Assembly: GCF_023954305.1 (NCBI RefSeq)
Contig: NZ_JAMLIG010000003.1
Span: 1-64,000, forward strand
Direction: 5' to 3'
DNA: 64,000 nucleotides
Source of the DNA: Mesorhizobium sp.
GTDB lineage: Bacteria > Pseudomonadota > Alphaproteobacteria > Rhizobiales > Rhizobiaceae
Shown: positions 8,548 to 17,604 of the stretch, piece after piece
Layout of the letters: every line of letters starts with the position of its first letter
Position numbering within the stretch: position 1 is the stretch's first letter
Notes under the pieces: model-generated
The model's database searches: none
What the model saw: the letters and a program-made list of their open reading frames with translations, nothing else
Told to the model about the DNA's origin: nothing
Made by a program: the position numbers and the translations under genes

Positions 8548-9223
8548 GGATCTTGTCGTAGCCACGAACATTGCGATGGACTTTCCTTCGCCCGATGGGA
8601 CTGCAATCAACATCATTACGGGCGCCGATTGCCGGATTTGTGCGGGTGACAGAGTCGCACTCGTTGGCCCCTCCGGAAGCGGCAAGTCAACGCTACTTCA
8701 TATTCTCGGCGGTCTGGTCCATCCAACGCGCGGCGAGATGAGCTGGCCCGCGCTTGGGCGTCGCGAATCTTTGCAGCCGGAAAAGATAACTTTCGTCTTC
8801 CAGACGCCGAGCCTTTTTCCCGCGCTGACGATCGTGCAGAACGTGACGCTGCCATTGGTGCTCGCGGGCAACGAGTCCGAAGCCCATACCCGTGCAATGG
8901 CCCTCCTGGCCGCATTCGGCCTTGACGATCTGGCGGACAAGCTGCCGGAAGAATTGTCCGGTGGCCAAGCGCAGCGTGTCGCGATGGCTCGCGCCCTTCT
9001 GGTCAAGCCCAGTCTGATACTCGCCGACGAGCCCACGGGGCAATTGGACAGCAACACCTCAGCCAATTTCCTCGAGACTGTTCTCGGGCTGATCGATGGG
9101 AGCAAGACGGCACTCCTGATCGCCACACATGATCTTTCCGTTGCAAGACGGATGAAACGTGAGTGGACAATCGAGCATCGAATTCTTCGTTCAACCGTCG
9201 TTCCGGATGCGAGCTGGTCATGA
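8540..9223 (+). CDS. ABC transporter ATP-binding protein (LolD/MacB type), subunit 2
   Basis: The 227-residue protein is a second, divergent ATPase with Walker A GPSGSGKST, signature LSGGQAQRVAMARAL, Walker B LILADEPTGQLD and H-loop ATHDLS. ATG 8540 is preferred over a TTG 6 bases earlier. It overlaps the ATPase before it and its TGA overlaps the ATG of the permease. Two different ATPases in front of one permease suggest an ATPase heterodimer or alternative partners; most MacB/LolD systems use one ATPase. Confidence 0.93.
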   Translation: MSEDLVVATNIAMDFPSPDGTAINIITGADCRICAGDRVALVGPSGSGKSTLLHILGGLVHPTRGEMSWPALGRRESLQPEKITFVFQTPSLFPALTIVQNVTLPLVLAGNESEAHTRAMALLAAFGLDDLADKLPEELSGGQAQRVAMARALLVKPSLILADEPTGQLDSNTSANFLETVLGLIDGSKTALLIATHDLSVARRMKREWTIEHRILRSTVVPDASWS

Positions 9224-11874
9224 CCTACCTATGGATCTCAGGAATTATCAGGGGGCGGTTCGGCCGCCTCTTCGGCGCATTCGCGGGTGTGGCGCTGACA
9301 GTTGCGCTGCTTGCGACCCTTGCGCTCTTTCTTGTCGACAGCGGCGTGTCGATGACGACACGCGCGGTGGAGGCAGTTCCCATCGACTGGCAGGTCGAGG
9401 CGGTGCCGACGGCGGACCCGGCCTTGATCCGCTTGGCGATTGGCACAGCTACCGCCGTGTCAGCTGTCCATGAGGTTCGCTACGCGCAAACAATAGGATT
9501 GGAAGCAACCGCCGGCGGCACCGTGCAGACGACCGGTCCGGGCAAGGTCATCGCATTCGACAGCGGCTATCTGCGCGACTTCCCGAAGGAAGTTCGTCCC
9601 CTCGCGGGTACATTCGACGGCGCTCTGATTGCGCAGCAGACGGCAGCGAACCTCCATGTGGGCCCCGGCGACACAGTGACCATCGCCAGAGTGGGACTGG
9701 CTCCCGAGACGGTCAAAATTTCCGGCGTGGTAGACCTGCCTGATGCCGATTCTCTGTTTCAGGCGGTCGGTCTTCCGCCGCAGGCTGCCCCGCAGGCGCC
9801 GCCGGACAATGTGATGATCCTCCCGCTGGCAGAGTGGCATCGAATCTTTGACCCGCAGCAGACCGCAAGGCCAGATAGCACCCGGCTGCAATTCCATGTC
9901 CGCCTCCAGCGCGAAGGTCTGCCTGTTCGCCCCGGCGACGCGTACACGATGGTTGGCGGTGCCGCGAAGAACCTCGAAATCCAGGTTGCGGGGCAGGCCC
10001 TTGTCGCAAACAACCTCGGCGCGCGTCTCGATGCAGTGCGGGGCGACGCCCTTTACGCCACCGTGCTGTTCTTGTTCCTGGGCGTCCCCGGGGTTGTCCT
10101 CGCTTCGGCGCTGACGCTCGCCGTCGCGGCGACCGGTTCGGGTCGCCGCAATATCGAACAGGCCTTATTGCGCGTCCGAGGCGCTTCAACCCCGCGTATT
10201 CTGTCACTCTCCGGATCGGAAGCGATGGTCGTCGGCGTGACGGGCATCCTCGCGGGTCTGCTTGCCGCATTCGCGTTCAGTAGCCTTGCGCTTGGCATGG
10301 CCGGAACAATGTCCGCCGTCCTGTGGTCGAGCCTGTTCGTCGCCTTGGCGGGATGTGTCCTTGCCTTCGTGGCGATTGTCCTTCCGGCATGGACCGTATC
10401 GCGCATGCGAACCGTGGCCGCCGCGCGGCTTACGGTCGGCAGGGCCACCATACCGGCTTGGCAGAAATACTGGCTGGACGTTCTGGCGCTCGCTCTCGCG
10501 GCGCTGGTGTTCTGGCAGTCAGCTTCCACCGGCTACCAGATCGTGCTCGCACCGGAAGGAGTGCCCGCCACGTCGGTGGACTACAAGGCGTTCATCGCGC
10601 CGGCTTTGTTCTGGATCGGATCGGCGCTACTAACAATCCGCCTTTGTTCGACGATCATATCGGGGAACGGAAAATTGCTCCACGCGGTGATCCGGCCCAT
10701 GGCCGGACGACTGTCCGCTGTCGTTGCCGCGTCATTGTCCCGTCAGGCGCGACGCATCACTCTTGGCATTGCGATGACCGCGTTGGCGATCTCCTTCGCC
10801 ACCTCGACCGCCATCTTCAATACCACCTACAACAATCAGGCACGGGTAGATGCGGAACTGACCAACGGATCCGACGTCACTGTATTTGGCACGACGGCGC
10901 GGCCGGCTTCGGCCCATCTGCCGGTCATTGCGACCCTTCCGGGCGTTGGAGCGGCCGAGCCTATGCAGCATCGCTTCGCCTATGTTGGCGCCGACCTTCA
11001 GGACATCTATGGCATCGACCCGAAGACGATCGGCAATGCAACGAGCCTGTCTGACTCCTACTTCAGGGGAGCATCGGCCTCCGAGATCATGACCAGACTC
11101 GCCAACACGCCCGATGGCGTTCTCGTCTCCGAGGAGACGGTCAAAGATTTCCAGCTCCAGCAGGGAGACACGATCAATCTTCGCCTGATCAACGCAAGCG
11201 ACAACCAATACCGCGCCGTCCCGTTTAAGTTCATCGGGGTCGCGCGCGAGTTTCCCACCGCGCCGAGAGATTCCTTTCTTGTGGCGAATTCTGCCTATAT
11301 CGCAAAGATGACCGGGACGAATGTCGCCGAATACGTTCTGATGCGCGCGACCGGAGGTCCTTCGCAGCTCGCCAAGACGGCGACAGCCGCCCTGGCGAGC
11401 GATCCCTCGCTGCAGGTCAAGGATGTTGGAACCGCTTCCCATATCATCGGTTCAAGCCTGACCGCGGTCGATCTGTCGAGCCTGACGAGAATCGAACTTG
11501 CGTTTGCAGTCGCCATGACTTCCGCCTCGGCGGGCCTGATGCTGGCCCTCGGCTTCATCGACCGTCGCCGGAACTTTGCCATCCTGACCGCGATCGGCGC
11601 AAAGCGCTATCAGATCGGTTCGTTCCTGTGGGCCGAAGGCGCGCTTGTCGCAATCGGGGGCACGATTGTTGGATTGCTCTCAGGGACGGTGACCGCGTGG
11701 ATGCTGGTGAAGCTGCTCACCGGCGTGTTCGACCCGGCACCCGACGCTTTGTCGATTCCATGGTTCTACATTGGCGCCGTTGTCACGTTGACTATCGTAT
11801 CTGTGACGGCGGCCGTGGGTTTCACCAATGTCAGGTCCGCAAGCGCCACGGCGGAGAGCCTACGCGACCTTTAA
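9220..11874 (+). CDS. Large FtsX-family ABC permease (YbbP/MacB-like)
   Basis: The 884-residue protein has an N-terminal helix (about 15-38), an extracytoplasmic domain (about 40-280), a first FtsX-like helix group (about 285-420), further central helices (about 425-500), a second extracytoplasmic domain (about 540-760) and a C-terminal FtsX helix group (about 770-880) with ILTAIGAKRYQIGSF. This duplicated layout is that of YbbP-type permeases, where both halves sit in one chain. ATG 9220 overlaps the ATPase stop as ATGA. With the two ATPases and the exported protein it should form an envelope ABC system of the mechanotransmission type. Substrate unknown; lipid or lipoprotein extraction or peptide tolerance are possible. 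Confidence 0.9.
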   Translation: MTYLWISGIIRGRFGRLFGAFAGVALTVALLATLALFLVDSGVSMTTRAVEAVPIDWQVEAVPTADPALIRLAIGTATAVSAVHEVRYAQTIGLEATAGGTVQTTGPGKVIAFDSGYLRDFPKEVRPLAGTFDGALIAQQTAANLHVGPGDTVTIARVGLAPETVKISGVVDLPDADSLFQAVGLPPQAAPQAPPDNVMILPLAEWHRIFDPQQTARPDSTRLQFHVRLQREGLPVRPGDAYTMVGGAAKNLEIQVAGQALVANNLGARLDAVRGDALYATVLFLFLGVPGVVLASALTLAVAATGSGRRNIEQALLRVRGASTPRILSLSGSEAMVVGVTGILAGLLAAFAFSSLALGMAGTMSAVLWSSLFVALAGCVLAFVAIVLPAWTVSRMRTVAAARLTVGRATIPAWQKYWLDVLALALAALVFWQSASTGYQIVLAPEGVPATSVDYKAFIAPALFWIGSALLTIRLCSTIISGNGKLLHAVIRPMAGRLSAVVAASLSRQARRITLGIAMTALAISFATSTAIFNTTYNNQARVDAELTNGSDVTVFGTTARPASAHLPVIATLPGVGAAEPMQHRFAYVGADLQDIYGIDPKTIGNATSLSDSYFRGASASEIMTRLANTPDGVLVSEETVKDFQLQQGDTINLRLINASDNQYRAVPFKFIGVAREFPTAPRDSFLVANSAYIAKMTGTNVAEYVLMRATGGPSQLAKTATAALASDPSLQVKDVGTASHIIGSSLTAVDLSSLTRIELAFAVAMTSASAGLMLALGFIDRRRNFAILTAIGAKRYQIGSFLWAEGALVAIGGTIVGLLSGTVTAWMLVKLLTGVFDPAPDALSIPWFYIGAVVTLTIVSVTAAVGFTNVRSASATAESLRDL

Positions 11875-11929
11875 CGTCCTGAACCGGCGGCTGGGCATCC
11901 GTCCAGTCGCCATCTCGTTGAGCGGCATC

Positions 11930-12262
11930 CTAGTTCGTGGCCGGTTTGACCAGCTCAGCACATGCGACGGACAATGCCGTGGTCGACCCACCTCGTCTGG
12001 TCACCGTTTCGCTGCAACGAGCCAGGATGTTGTCCTTGCGCAGGAAATAGATCGTCGCCTGGACCGACACGGGCGTGACCCGGTCGAGAAGTATGGTTTG
12101 GATCACGAAGCCTTCCGAAACATAGTCGGAGAGCGTTTTGTCGACAGATTTCCACTGATTCTGTATCTGGGATTGTGCCGACGCAACGTGGGCGGTTACA
12201 CCGAACGCGCTTAGCCCAATGACCAGGAATGTACGGGCCGATGGTCGATGGCCTGCAAACAT
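11930..12262 (-). CDS. Small exported protein of unknown function
   Basis: The 110-residue product begins with a signal peptide ending near ASA-QS (about residue 29). The mature part of about 80 residues contains two cysteines (in ARCSETV and SVACAEL) that could form a disulphide. Ribosome site AGGAGT lies 5 bases before ATG 12262. It converges with the permease gene; 55 bases separate their stops. No family recognised. Confidence 0.65.
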   Translation of the reverse strand: MFAGHRPSARTFLVIGLSAFGVTAHVASAQSQIQNQWKSVDKTLSDYVSEGFVIQTILLDRVTPVSVQATIYFLRKDNILARCSETVTRRGGSTTALSVACAELVKPATN

Positions 12263-12565
12263 CAGTTACTCCTAACTTTCGAACCTTCTTTGCGTAAACG
12301 ATCGCGCCTCGCGTGTCCGCTCGAATCGTCGGTCTTCAACCTGCACAGCACCAGATTCGTTATGTGAAGCCTGGAACCGCGCGTGATGTTGCGAGTCCGC
12401 TCAGCCGAGATGCCAGCGCGGGAACCGAAAATGTTCTTCCAGAACATGGCGGTGCTGCCTAAGTCATACAAAACCGTAGCTTTTGGGCAAGATGGCGGAC
12501 ATTTGCCCGCGTCATTCTCCATCCGAAGAGAGAGCATGGTGCTTTCTCGGAAACGGAGAAAATCC

Positions 12566-12982
12566 ATGAAGAAGAACATGATCCTTGCCAGCGCTCTGAT
12601 CGCGGTCGGCGTCAGCGCCGCAGGCATCGGTGTAGCCCTCGCTGACAATCACGGCTCGAAAAGCGAAGCTGCTGAAATCCAGTCCCTGATGGGCGCCAAG
12701 ATCACCGCGGTCCAGGCGGCACAGGCAGCGGAAGCCAAGGCCGGCGGCAAGGCGGCCTCGGTCTCGTTTGAAGGTGAAAACGGAAAGCCGTTCTACGAAA
12801 TCGAGATCGTGACCGCCGACGGGATGCAGCAGGATGTTTCCGTCGATGCGACCTCCGGCGAAGTGACCAAGATGGCCGCTGCACAGGAAGACGAGCAGTC
12901 CGGCCAGAATGGCGATGAGAACGGGGAGTCCGAGAACGGCGAGAACGAAAACGGCGAGTCGGGCGAGAACGTCCAGCAGTAA
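12566..12982 (+). CDS. PepSY-domain exported protein with acidic Asn/Glu-rich tail
   Basis: The 138-residue protein has a signal peptide (MKKNMILASALIAVG, cleavage after ALA near 29) and a single PepSY domain (about 40-105; KITAVQAAQAAE and YEIEIVTADG are typical). The last 25 residues are a repetitive run built from NGE, NGD and SGE units, strongly acidic. PepSY domains often act as protease inhibitors or sensor modules in the periplasm. A GGAG site precedes ATG 12566; longer upstream frames lack a signal peptide. The tail could bind metal or keep the protein soluble, which is inference. Confidence 0.83.
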   Translation: MKKNMILASALIAVGVSAAGIGVALADNHGSKSEAAEIQSLMGAKITAVQAAQAAEAKAGGKAASVSFEGENGKPFYEIEIVTADGMQQDVSVDATSGEVTKMAAAQEDEQSGQNGDENGESENGENENGESGENVQQ

Positions 12983-13009
12983 CGCCGACGCCGTCGTCAA
13001 CCCCGCGTC

Positions 13010-13042
13010 GAGCGGCGTCCGAGACAACCTTGGACGCCGCTC
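13010..13042 (+). terminator. Hairpin after the PepSY gene
   Basis: Perfect 11-bp arms at 13010-13020 and 13032-13042 with an 11-base loop lie 27 bases after the PepSY stop. There is no U-tract, so intrinsic termination is not certain. Confidence 0.45.
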
Positions 13043-13195
13043 ATGTTCGGGAAATACCGCGAACGGGATTGCGTTTCATTTTAGCCCGACTAACCGAGCC
13101 ATCAAAATCAAAAACTCAAAGGGTGGATGCGTTGGGGGTTCAGAGTATGAGCTTCGTTCAGGCTGCGGGCGCGATGTTTCGCCGCCACAGGCCTT

Positions 13196-13732
13196 TCATT
13201 CTGCTTTTTCAAGGCCCTGATTGTCGATATATTTCTCGAGTCCGGCGTCCTTGCCGCCCTTGCCGTGACGAACGAGTATGACGCCGCTGTCGATGTCGCG
13301 GACCCTCAGGCCGACGGTCTCGGAGGCGCGAAGTCCCGCCGCATAGGCCGTCGTCAGCGCCGTCCGTGTCTTTAGGCTCGGCACCGCCTCCAGGAACCGG
13401 ACAACCTCGTCGGCGCTCAACACAACCGGCAGTGTGCGTGGTGAGCGGGCATAGACGATCCGCTCCGGAATCTCGGCATGGCCGAGCGTCACGCCGTAGA
13501 AGAGCCGCATCGCGCACACCGTCTGGTTCAGCGCCGGCCACGATATCCCGTTCGCCACCAGATGCACCTGGAAGGCGCGGACATTCTCCAGACCAAGCCG
13601 CTCCGGCGATCGGCCGGAATACCGCGAAAACTTCGCCACCGCGTGGATGTAGGATCGTTGCGTTGCTGGCGACAGATTGCGGACCGTCATGTCCTCGATC
13701 ATGCGGCGGCACAGAGGGCTCAACTCGGCCAT
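13196..13732 (-). pseudogene. Truncated tyrosine recombinase/integrase
   Basis: The frame encodes the N-terminal core-binding SAM-like domain (about 10-90) and the first part of a tyrosine-recombinase catalytic domain, including GLRASE with the first catalytic Arg and the VRHGKGGKD strand. It then ends after about 15 unrelated residues. The HxxR and Tyr motifs expected about 90 residues later are absent, so the enzyme cannot be active. Full family members have about 290-300 residues. Start MAELSPLC fits the family. It marks a former mobile-element boundary. Confidence 0.8.
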
Positions 13733-14096
13733 CTCTCATCTCCTGTTCTCAAGATTGCGCTTCAACAGCCGCAATCCTCCAAAACAGAAGCGTCATCCGC
13801 AAACCCGCGCACCAAATGCTGCGTCAGCGGCTTCGTTCAATCCCGTTTATGGGTATGTGGCCTAGTCTAGTTTTCGTCCACAAACGGCAAGATATGGATT
13901 TTATTGAACGAATCGCGACATTGCGCGAGCGAGGCCCGGCGGTTTCAGGTTATGTTGGATCATGCCACTGCCTCGGCAGCGGAACCCCGCCACTGTCTCG
14001 TATGTCCTGAACCAGGGCAGCGGATTGACTTACGCGGCCACAAAGCCCCAGATTCATGACGAGATAGACGTGCAAATAAATAGATCGGGGACCGCA
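13733..14096. other. Intergenic stretch, no gene
   Basis: This 364-base region lies between the start of the broken recombinase and the DUF1330 gene. Its AT content is slightly higher than the surroundings. The right part should hold the promoter of the DUF1330 gene. I see no convincing coding frame or RNA. Confidence 0.35.
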
Positions 14097-14387
14097 ATGG
14101 CCGCTTACGTAATTTTCGACGTCGATATTAGTGACGCCGGTCGATACCAAGAATTCATGACAGGCGTGAAGCCTGCTTTGGAATTGGCCGGAGCCAAATA
14201 TCTGGCGCGAGGTGGAGTTCACAGGGTCTACGAAGGGGATTGGGAGCCTCGAAGAATTGTCATCTTGGAGTTTCCGTCAGTTGCGGCTTGGGAGTCGTTC
14301 TACAACGGCGCAGTATATCAGAAGCTCAAAAGCGTGAGAGATGCTTCCAGTTCTGCGCGTTTGGTCAGTGTAGAGGGGCTTGGATAG
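14097..14387 (+). CDS. DUF1330 family protein
   Basis: The 96-residue product matches the DUF1330 (ferredoxin-like dimeric alpha-beta barrel) pattern: AAYVIFDVDISD at the start, YQEFMTGVKPALELAGAKYL, an R-x-V-I-LEFPS strand and WESFYNGAVYQKLKSVR. Family length is about 95 residues, so the protein is complete from ATG 14097. No clear ribosome site is visible. Function is unknown; some members may bind small aromatic ligands. Confidence 0.83.
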   Translation: MAAYVIFDVDISDAGRYQEFMTGVKPALELAGAKYLARGGVHRVYEGDWEPRRIVILEFPSVAAWESFYNGAVYQKLKSVRDASSSARLVSVEGLG

Positions 14388-14442
14388 CGGCCGTTTCAAG
14401 CCCGCGAATTATGGCCGCTTCCACTAACGATGGCCCCTTTGG

Positions 14443-15651
14443 TCAAGGTACCGGACAGTGTTCTAGCACGAACACTCGAATCGCCCCGAAGAGCGCCGGC
14501 CACGCCTTCTCTTGCGGCAGGATCACATGGTTGCGGCTTTCCAGCATCATGAACTCCGCGCCGGGAATCCTGGCCGCGAGCTCGCGGCCCTGGTCGAGCG
14601 GCTGCACGCCGTCGCGGTCGGCGTGGATTACCAGCGTCGGCGTTGTGATCGAGCCCACCATGCCGCTGACATCGAAACGGTCCACCGCCGAGCGGATCGC
14701 CGCGGCATTCTCGGCCGACGCGGTCTTCTGCTGGAGCTCGGCGAGCGACTCGATCTGCTCGCGCTCGCCATCGGGCAGGAACAGGGTTGCGAACGCCTTG
14801 ATGAAGGGACTGTCGGCCTTGCCCCAGCCGTGGCGGATCAACGTGATGATTGCTTCGCCCTGGGCCCGCTCGGCGTCCGACGCCCTGACCAGTCGGCCCT
14901 GCACATAGCCGCCGTGGAGGACGAGATGGCTGACGCGCTGCGGGAAACGGCTGGAATAGGCGACCGCAATCGGCGCGCCCTGCGAAGTGCCATAGAGCGC
15001 GAAGCGCTCCAGCCCGGCGGCGTCGGCGACGGCGGCGAGGTCGTCCACGAAGCGGTCCAGTGAGAACTCCCCGATCGTCCGGTCTGAGAGGCCGTTGCCA
15101 CGCTGGTCGTAGCGGACCACCTGGAAATCCGCGTTCAGCCGGTCGAGCAGCGGCCGCCAGAGCGGGCTCTGCCAGTCATGTTCCAGATGGGTCAGCCAGT
15201 GGCCGGCACGCAGCAGCGGATAGCCTGCGCCGGTGGTTGCGTAGGCAATGCGCGTGCCGTCGGCGGAGCGACAGAAAGCGACCCGTTGGCGCTGCTCTGG
15301 CGCGGCCGCCGTTTCCGCCGCTCCTGAATAGCCCTGCGGCCCGATCGCCTCGACTGCGCCGACGAAGCGGAAGCCGCGTCGGGAAATGGTTTTGATCCAC
15401 TGCTGCGACGTTCCGTCGTCGCCGATGGCGGCTCGTGCGGCGCTGATGCGGGCGCTGATAGCGGAGTCCGAGACGATGCGGCCCTGCCACACGGCCTCGA
15501 TCAGCTCGTCGGTGGATACGAGGCGATCCCGTGCCGTCACTAGGTGAAGAAGCAGATCGAAGACCTGTGGCTCGACAGCCCGCGGCTGACCATCCGCCCG
15601 CAGTTCGCGGGTCTCGGAAACCAGCTCGAACAAACCGAAGCGAAAGCGCAT
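14443..15651 (-). CDS. Winged-helix regulator fused to an alpha/beta hydrolase
   Basis: The 402-residue protein begins with an OmpR/CadC-type winged helix (about 1-105: RFGLFELVSETRELRADG and the IKTISRRGFRFVG wing). An alpha/beta hydrolase domain follows (about 125-402), with nucleophile elbow YGTSQGAP (Ser about 220), acid in HADRDGVQPL (Asp about 344) and His in SRNHVIL (about 373). This fusion is known in alphaproteobacteria and suggests a regulator whose activity depends on binding or hydrolysing a ligand. The frame remains open upstream into IS66 debris, but the family starts at MRFRFGLF (15651). It is divergent from a small gene at 15804. Confidence 0.85.
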   Translation of the reverse strand: MRFRFGLFELVSETRELRADGQPRAVEPQVFDLLLHLVTARDRLVSTDELIEAVWQGRIVSDSAISARISAARAAIGDDGTSQQWIKTISRRGFRFVGAVEAIGPQGYSGAAETAAAPEQRQRVAFCRSADGTRIAYATTGAGYPLLRAGHWLTHLEHDWQSPLWRPLLDRLNADFQVVRYDQRGNGLSDRTIGEFSLDRFVDDLAAVADAAGLERFALYGTSQGAPIAVAYSSRFPQRVSHLVLHGGYVQGRLVRASDAERAQGEAIITLIRHGWGKADSPFIKAFATLFLPDGEREQIESLAELQQKTASAENAAAIRSAVDRFDVSGMVGSITTPTLVIHADRDGVQPLDQGRELAARIPGAEFMMLESRNHVILPQEKAWPALFGAIRVFVLEHCPVP

Positions 15652-15803
15652 GAGACAGAGTAGCACGCCCTTGCGGTATCCGTGAACGCCGCACGCGAAA
15701 TACAAGCGAAGCGCAAGGGTTCGGCAAGGGTTCGGCAAGGGTTCGGTCAAGCGTCCCGCGGCGTTCGCAGGCATCTTCCCGCCATCGAACCAGGGAATGA
15801 CGC

Positions 15804-16005
15804 CATGCACGCTCAACAGCCCGCCATCCGCCGCCGTGAAGACGGATCGATCGACGCCGACTACTATGCCCGCATCGCGCTGGCCGCGCGCCGCGCCGCT
15901 TTCGCCGGGGCCGCTCGCCTGATAGCCGGCTTCGCCTGCCGGATAGCGGCCGCCGCATGGGCAGCGACGCGCAGCCATCTGCTCAGCATTTCCGCCCGCA
16001 CCGCC
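15804..16005 (+). pseudogene. Small alphaproteobacterial gene interrupted by IS66 debris
   Basis: From ATG 15804 the frame encodes MHAQQPAIRRREDGSIDADY followed by an alanine-rich amphipathic stretch. This resembles short rhizobial/rhodobacterial proteins that begin with an IRR.DGSID.D(Y/F)Y motif and lie beside hydrolase-regulator genes. From about 16006 the frame runs antisense through an IS66 transposase remnant, so the native C-terminus is lost or replaced. A GGGA site precedes the start. It is divergent from the regulator-hydrolase gene by 152 bases. Confidence 0.45.
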
Positions 16006-16317
16006 GATCACGCCGGCGTCTCGGGCGGCCTTTCGCTTCCGCGTCGATCTCGCGCGTTTCATCGCCGGTTCGGGCTCAGGTGACGCGACCACTGCCGGAA
16101 CAAACAACGGTTCGGGCGCCGGCGATTCCGCCGACGGCACACGAGCGGCGCGACGCCAGGCGAACAACTACTGCCGGGAAAGCGCATATCGGCGCGCCAC
16201 CGCGCTCACGGTCTCGCCGTCATCGTAGCTTTCCGCCACAAACCGCGCCTTCTCTTCCGGCAACCATTCGCGCCGTCGGCCAGAACCCGCGAACACCTCG
16301 AAACGTCACGCCGGCTC
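16006..16317 (-). pseudogene. IS66-family TnpA remnant
   Basis: On the minus strand the sequence reads RFEVFAGSGRRREWLPEEK, then a helix-turn-helix segment ending RRYALSRQ, an in-frame TAG stop, and then LFAWRRAARVPSAES and onward to KRKAARDAGVI. This is the small TnpA (OrfA) protein of IS66 elements, with its start codon damaged, a nonsense codon in the middle and its C-terminus missing. No TnpB or TnpC is present, so the element is dead. Confidence 0.72.
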
Positions 16318-16510
16318 AGGATCGCTGGGCCTATGTGACCTAAACCTCAGACAAGTGAACGACCAGTGCGTAGATGAGGCACTGACTGAATTGGGGCCGA
16401 ATCCAGATAGTCCGGGTAGTGTGCTGAGAGTTCTGCAAATTCGCTGAGAGCGGCGGTCATGGCAGGCTGGTGATGTTCAACGTTACCGATTCCCGCGAAG
16501 GAATGCGACC

Positions 16511-17306
16511 ATGACCAAGAGTGAAGGTAAGACCGCCAGCGCCGCCGTCAAAGACACTCTGCTTTCGAACCCTGACGGGCTGCGCGATGTGATCCGTGCG
16601 GTAATGCAGGAGGTGCTTGAGGCGGAGATGGCCGAGGCGCTTGGAGCCTCGAAGGGCGAGATTACGCCGGAGCGTCTGGGCTATCGCTCGGACCACTACG
16701 GCCGCACGCTTGTGACGCGCGTCGGCAAGCTCGAACTGAGGGTTCCGCAGGACGGGCGGGCCGCTTCTCCACCGAACTGTTCGAGCGCCATGCCGGCCTG
16801 GTCGCCGCGATCGACGAAGTGATCCCGGAAGCTGCATGACAGCGCTGCTACGTGCACTTCCTCAGGAACGCGCTCGACCATCTGCCTCGAAAGCATGCCG
16901 ATGATTGCCTGCAGGAGCTGCGCTGGCTTTACGATCGCCGCGATCTTGCCGAGGCCAAGGCCGATCTCGCCGCATGCCTCGCCAAATGGTCGGCGCGATA
17001 TCCGCGGCTCTCGGCATTGCAACTCTCGGCATTGGGGAAGATGCGCACGACATAGGTTCGGCGCCTGATCTCCTCGTTCAGACACTCCAGCATGTTGGTG
17101 GACTTCAGGTGCTTAGGTGCTGGCGCGGCAGACGGAAGAAGGTGAGTGTGCGCTCGATGTTCTCCTCGGCCCAGGCAGTGAGCTGCCTGCATCTGGTCCG
17201 GGCCCTCGCCGTCGAAACCAACGAGAACTGGATGGAGGCCAACCGCTACATCAACATGGACGACCTCAGAGAGCACAGGAAGCTCGAACTCCGAAAGGCC
17301 GCATGA
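16511..17306 (+). pseudogene. Rearranged IS256 (Mutator-type) transposase remnant
   Basis: The plus strand from ATG 16511 gives an IS256 transposase N-terminus (VIRAVMQEVLEAEMAEALGA ... TLVTRVGKLELRVPQD), then a frameshift and an internal deletion, then RCYVHFLRNALDHLPRKHAD and onward to about 17015. From about 17016 to 17185 the sequence is IS256 coding DNA in reverse orientation (minus strand: ENIERTLTFFRLP, STNMLECLNEEIRRRTYVV). The plus strand then resumes with the C-terminus LVRALAVETNENWMEANRY. The element therefore has a frameshift, a deletion and an internal inversion, and cannot make transposase. Confidence 0.75.
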
Positions 17307-17604
17307 CAAGCTTCATGGCCGCCCAATTTGCAGAACTTGACGCACACAACCATAGTCGGATCTGGCTCCTCCCATCGGAGAGCTGCCGTTGGGAAGGTGA
17401 CCTGCCCTACCGGATGGATCAACAAGCCGCCCCAACTCTGCTTCCGAGAGCCGCCCAGAAATGCATCGCAATCCTATCTAACGCTAGCTCTGAACGCCTT
17501 GGAGCGATCGGCTACTGAACAGGTCCTCGGACAAGTGCAGCGTAGCGAATATGGAAGGGATGGAGGATTCCCGGGTTGAAGAGCCCGCACCTGGAATACC
17601 GGGC
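17307..17604. other. Intergenic stretch, no gene
   Basis: About 300 bases between the IS256 remnant and the convergent MFS gene. Short open frames occur but have no ribosome site or family resemblance. Confidence 0.35.

Noticed and set aside
14512..15063. Plus-strand frame of 183 codons
   Set aside because: Antisense to the hydrolase domain, which has a complete catalytic triad.
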